Source: Eubacterium sp. | GTDB taxonomy: Bacteria; Bacillota; Clostridia; Lachnospirales; Lachnospiraceae | Reading direction: 5' to 3' | Assembly (NCBI GenBank): GCA_024697885.1 | Contig: JAILSA010000055.1 | Location: 1 to 6,520 of the forward strand | DNA length: 6,520 nucleotides | In this document: one piece after another, positions 5,069 to 6,520 of the stretch | Position numbering within the stretch: the stretch's first letter is position 1 | Layout of the letters: each line of letters starts with the position of its first letter | The notes under the pieces: model-generated | What the model saw: the letters and a program-made list of their open reading frames with translations, nothing else | Databases searched by the model: none | Told to the model about the DNA's origin: nothing | Made by a program: the position numbers and the translations under genes

Positions 5069-6520
5069 ATGCGAAGAAGTATGAAGACCGACCACATAGG
5101 TATAGGAGTCTGTTATTATCCGGAACACTGGCCCAAGACCATGTGGGCAGATGACCTGAAAAAAATGAAGGAATACGGAATAGAGACCATTCGAATTGCA
5201 GAATTTGCCTGGTCTATTTTTGAGCCAGAAGAGGGCAAATACGATTTTTCCTTTTTTGATGAATTTATGGAACTTGCCAGGGCAGAGGGGATGCAGGTGA
5301 TTTTTTCCACCCCAACGGCCACTCCTCCCATTTGGTTGACGGAAAAATATCCAGAATGCCTAAATGCGGACATAGACGGAAATCAGATTTTTCCGGGAAC
5401 CAGGAGACACTATAATCTTAATTCCAAGGTTTATAGAGATTTTTCTGCCAAAATCACGGAAGAATTGGCAGACCACTATGTGGATCATCCCAATGTGATT
5501 GGCTGGCAGCTGGACAATGAGATCAACTGTGAAATGGATCTCTACTATTCCGAGGCGGATCACCAGGCCTTCCGGGAATATATGAAGGAAAAATACAAGA
5601 CCATAGACAGGCTCAATGAGGCCATGGGAACCTGTTTTTGGAATCAGACCTATACAAGCTTTGCCCAGGTCCATCTGGCTAGAAGGACCAACACCTACGG
5701 TCAGACCAATCCCCACATGCAGTTGGAGGAAAAGAGGTTTATAGCCAGGTCCGTGGCCGATTTTTTTGATATTCAGGCAAAGATTATTCGCAGATATCAA
5801 AGGGAAAAGGGGGTTAAGGACCAGTTTATCACCACCAATGGACTTTTTCGCCACATAGACTACCAGGGGTTGATGGATGAAACCTTGGATTTTATATCCT
5901 ATGACAACTATCCAGCCTTTGCCTATGAAAACATCTTGAGGCCGGAGGAAACCAATGGCCTGGAATCGAGAAATGCCTCCCAGGCCCTGACAAGAGCCAG
6001 GAGCATCTCGCCGATTTTTGCTGTTATGGAGCAGCAGTCAGGGGCCGGTGGCTGGAACAGCCGCATGATGATGCCAATGCCAAAACCGGGACAAATGAGG
6101 CTTTGGACCTTCCAGGCCATTGGTCACGGGGCCGACTTTATCAGCTATTTTCGCTGGAGGACAGCAAGGTTTGGGACGGAGATATATTGGCACGGCCTCC
6201 ACGACTACGACAATAGGAAAAACCGCCGGGTGGAGGAACTGATTGCCACAGCGAGGGATGTGAGGAAGATTAGCCAGGAGGTTCAGGGCAAGAAATACCA
6301 GGCAAAGGTGGCTGTTCTGACGGACTATGCCAATGAGTGGGACGGGGAAAATGACATTTGGCACGGCCCTCTCAGGGAAAAATCTATGGACAGTATTTTT
6401 TGCGCCCTCCAAAAGGCCCATATCCCATATGATCTTATTTATATGGAAGAAAACACCAGGCGGGAGGATTTGCAGGACTACCAGGTCTTTCTTTACCCCC
6501 ATGCCGTAATTTTTACCCAG
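5069..6520 (+). CDS. Glycoside hydrolase family 42 beta-galactosidase, 5' part (runs off the window)
   Basis: The first 484 codons are present and open to the last base. Family members are usually about 650-690 residues, so roughly the last 200 are missing. The start is an ATG behind GGAGG. The TIM barrel begins GVCYYPEHWP (13-22), with IRIAEFAWSIFEPEEG following. The acid/base is Glu151 in WQLDNEIN and the nucleophile is Glu321 in AVMEQQSG, spaced as in the characterised GH42 enzyme of Thermus (Glu141 and Glu312). From about residue 411 (QAKVAVLTDYANEWD) the second, trimerisation-type domain begins. There is no signal peptide, so it should act in the cytoplasm on imported beta-galactosides; whether lactose, galacto-oligosaccharide or plant galactan fragments cannot be told. 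The zinc-site cysteines of some relatives are absent (Asn116, and only Cys154 after NEIN). No separate promoter is visible between the terminator and this gene. Confidence 0.95.
   Translation, partial: MRRSMKTDHIGIGVCYYPEHWPKTMWADDLKKMKEYGIETIRIAEFAWSIFEPEEGKYDFSFFDEFMELARAEGMQVIFSTPTATPPIWLTEKYPECLNADIDGNQIFPGTRRHYNLNSKVYRDFSAKITEELADHYVDHPNVIGWQLDNEINCEMDLYYSEADHQAFREYMKEKYKTIDRLNEAMGTCFWNQTYTSFAQVHLARRTNTYGQTNPHMQLEEKRFIARSVADFFDIQAKIIRRYQREKGVKDQFITTNGLFRHIDYQGLMDETLDFISYDNYPAFAYENILRPEETNGLESRNASQALTRARSISPIFAVMEQQSGAGGWNSRMMMPMPKPGQMRLWTFQAIGHGADFISYFRWRTARFGTEIYWHGLHDYDNRKNRRVEELIATARDVRKISQEVQGKKYQAKVAVLTDYANEWDGENDIWHGPLREKSMDSIFCALQKAHIPYDLIYMEENTRREDLQDYQVFLYPHAVIFTQ

Noticed and set aside
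5360..5854. Open frame of 164 codons on the - strand opposite the GH42 gene.
   Set aside because: It is antisense to the GH42 catalytic region, whose conserved motifs explain the sequence; no protein family is recognisable.

Overview
The window reads as low-to-middle GC chromosomal DNA of a Gram-positive anaerobe, most likely a clostridial (Lachnospiraceae-like) gut or rumen bacterium. The reasons are purine-rich Shine-Dalgarno sites before nearly every gene, AGA/AGG as frequent arginine codons, short gaps, all genes on the + strand, and the protein families themselves (TcdA, a one-span surface protein with a Pro/Thr linker, a GH42 enzyme without zinc cysteines). This placement is inference, and no genus can be named. 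Nothing points to a phage, plasmid, insertion sequence, CRISPR array, tRNA or rRNA.

Left part (1-2976): the 3' end of a tRNA t6A-dehydratase gene (tcdA), a membrane-anchored extracytoplasmic protein of unknown function, a cytoplasmic TPR protein and an aldo/keto reductase. The gaps are 19 to about 30 bases and no terminator lies between the genes, so they are probably one operon. A shared pathway is not evident.

Middle (2977-5041): an 81-base gap carries a candidate promoter overlapped by a 21-base imperfect palindrome. It is followed by a 648-residue protein with an intact GGDEF domain, an EAL domain with several altered active-site residues, and a C-terminal LamG-like (concanavalin A-like jelly-roll) domain. 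There is no signal peptide or membrane segment. The gene ends at a clear hairpin terminator with a GCAA loop. This fusion is the most unusual item in the window: it attaches a fold usually found in extracellular sugar- or protein-binding modules to a cytoplasmic c-di-GMP enzyme.

Right part (5069-6520): the first 484 codons of a GH42 beta-galactosidase, running off the end of the window, with both catalytic glutamates visible and no export signal. It probably splits imported galactosides in the cytoplasm. Its position next to the LamG-bearing c-di-GMP protein suggests, but does not show, a link between sugar status and c-di-GMP signalling. The terminator between them argues against simple co-expression.
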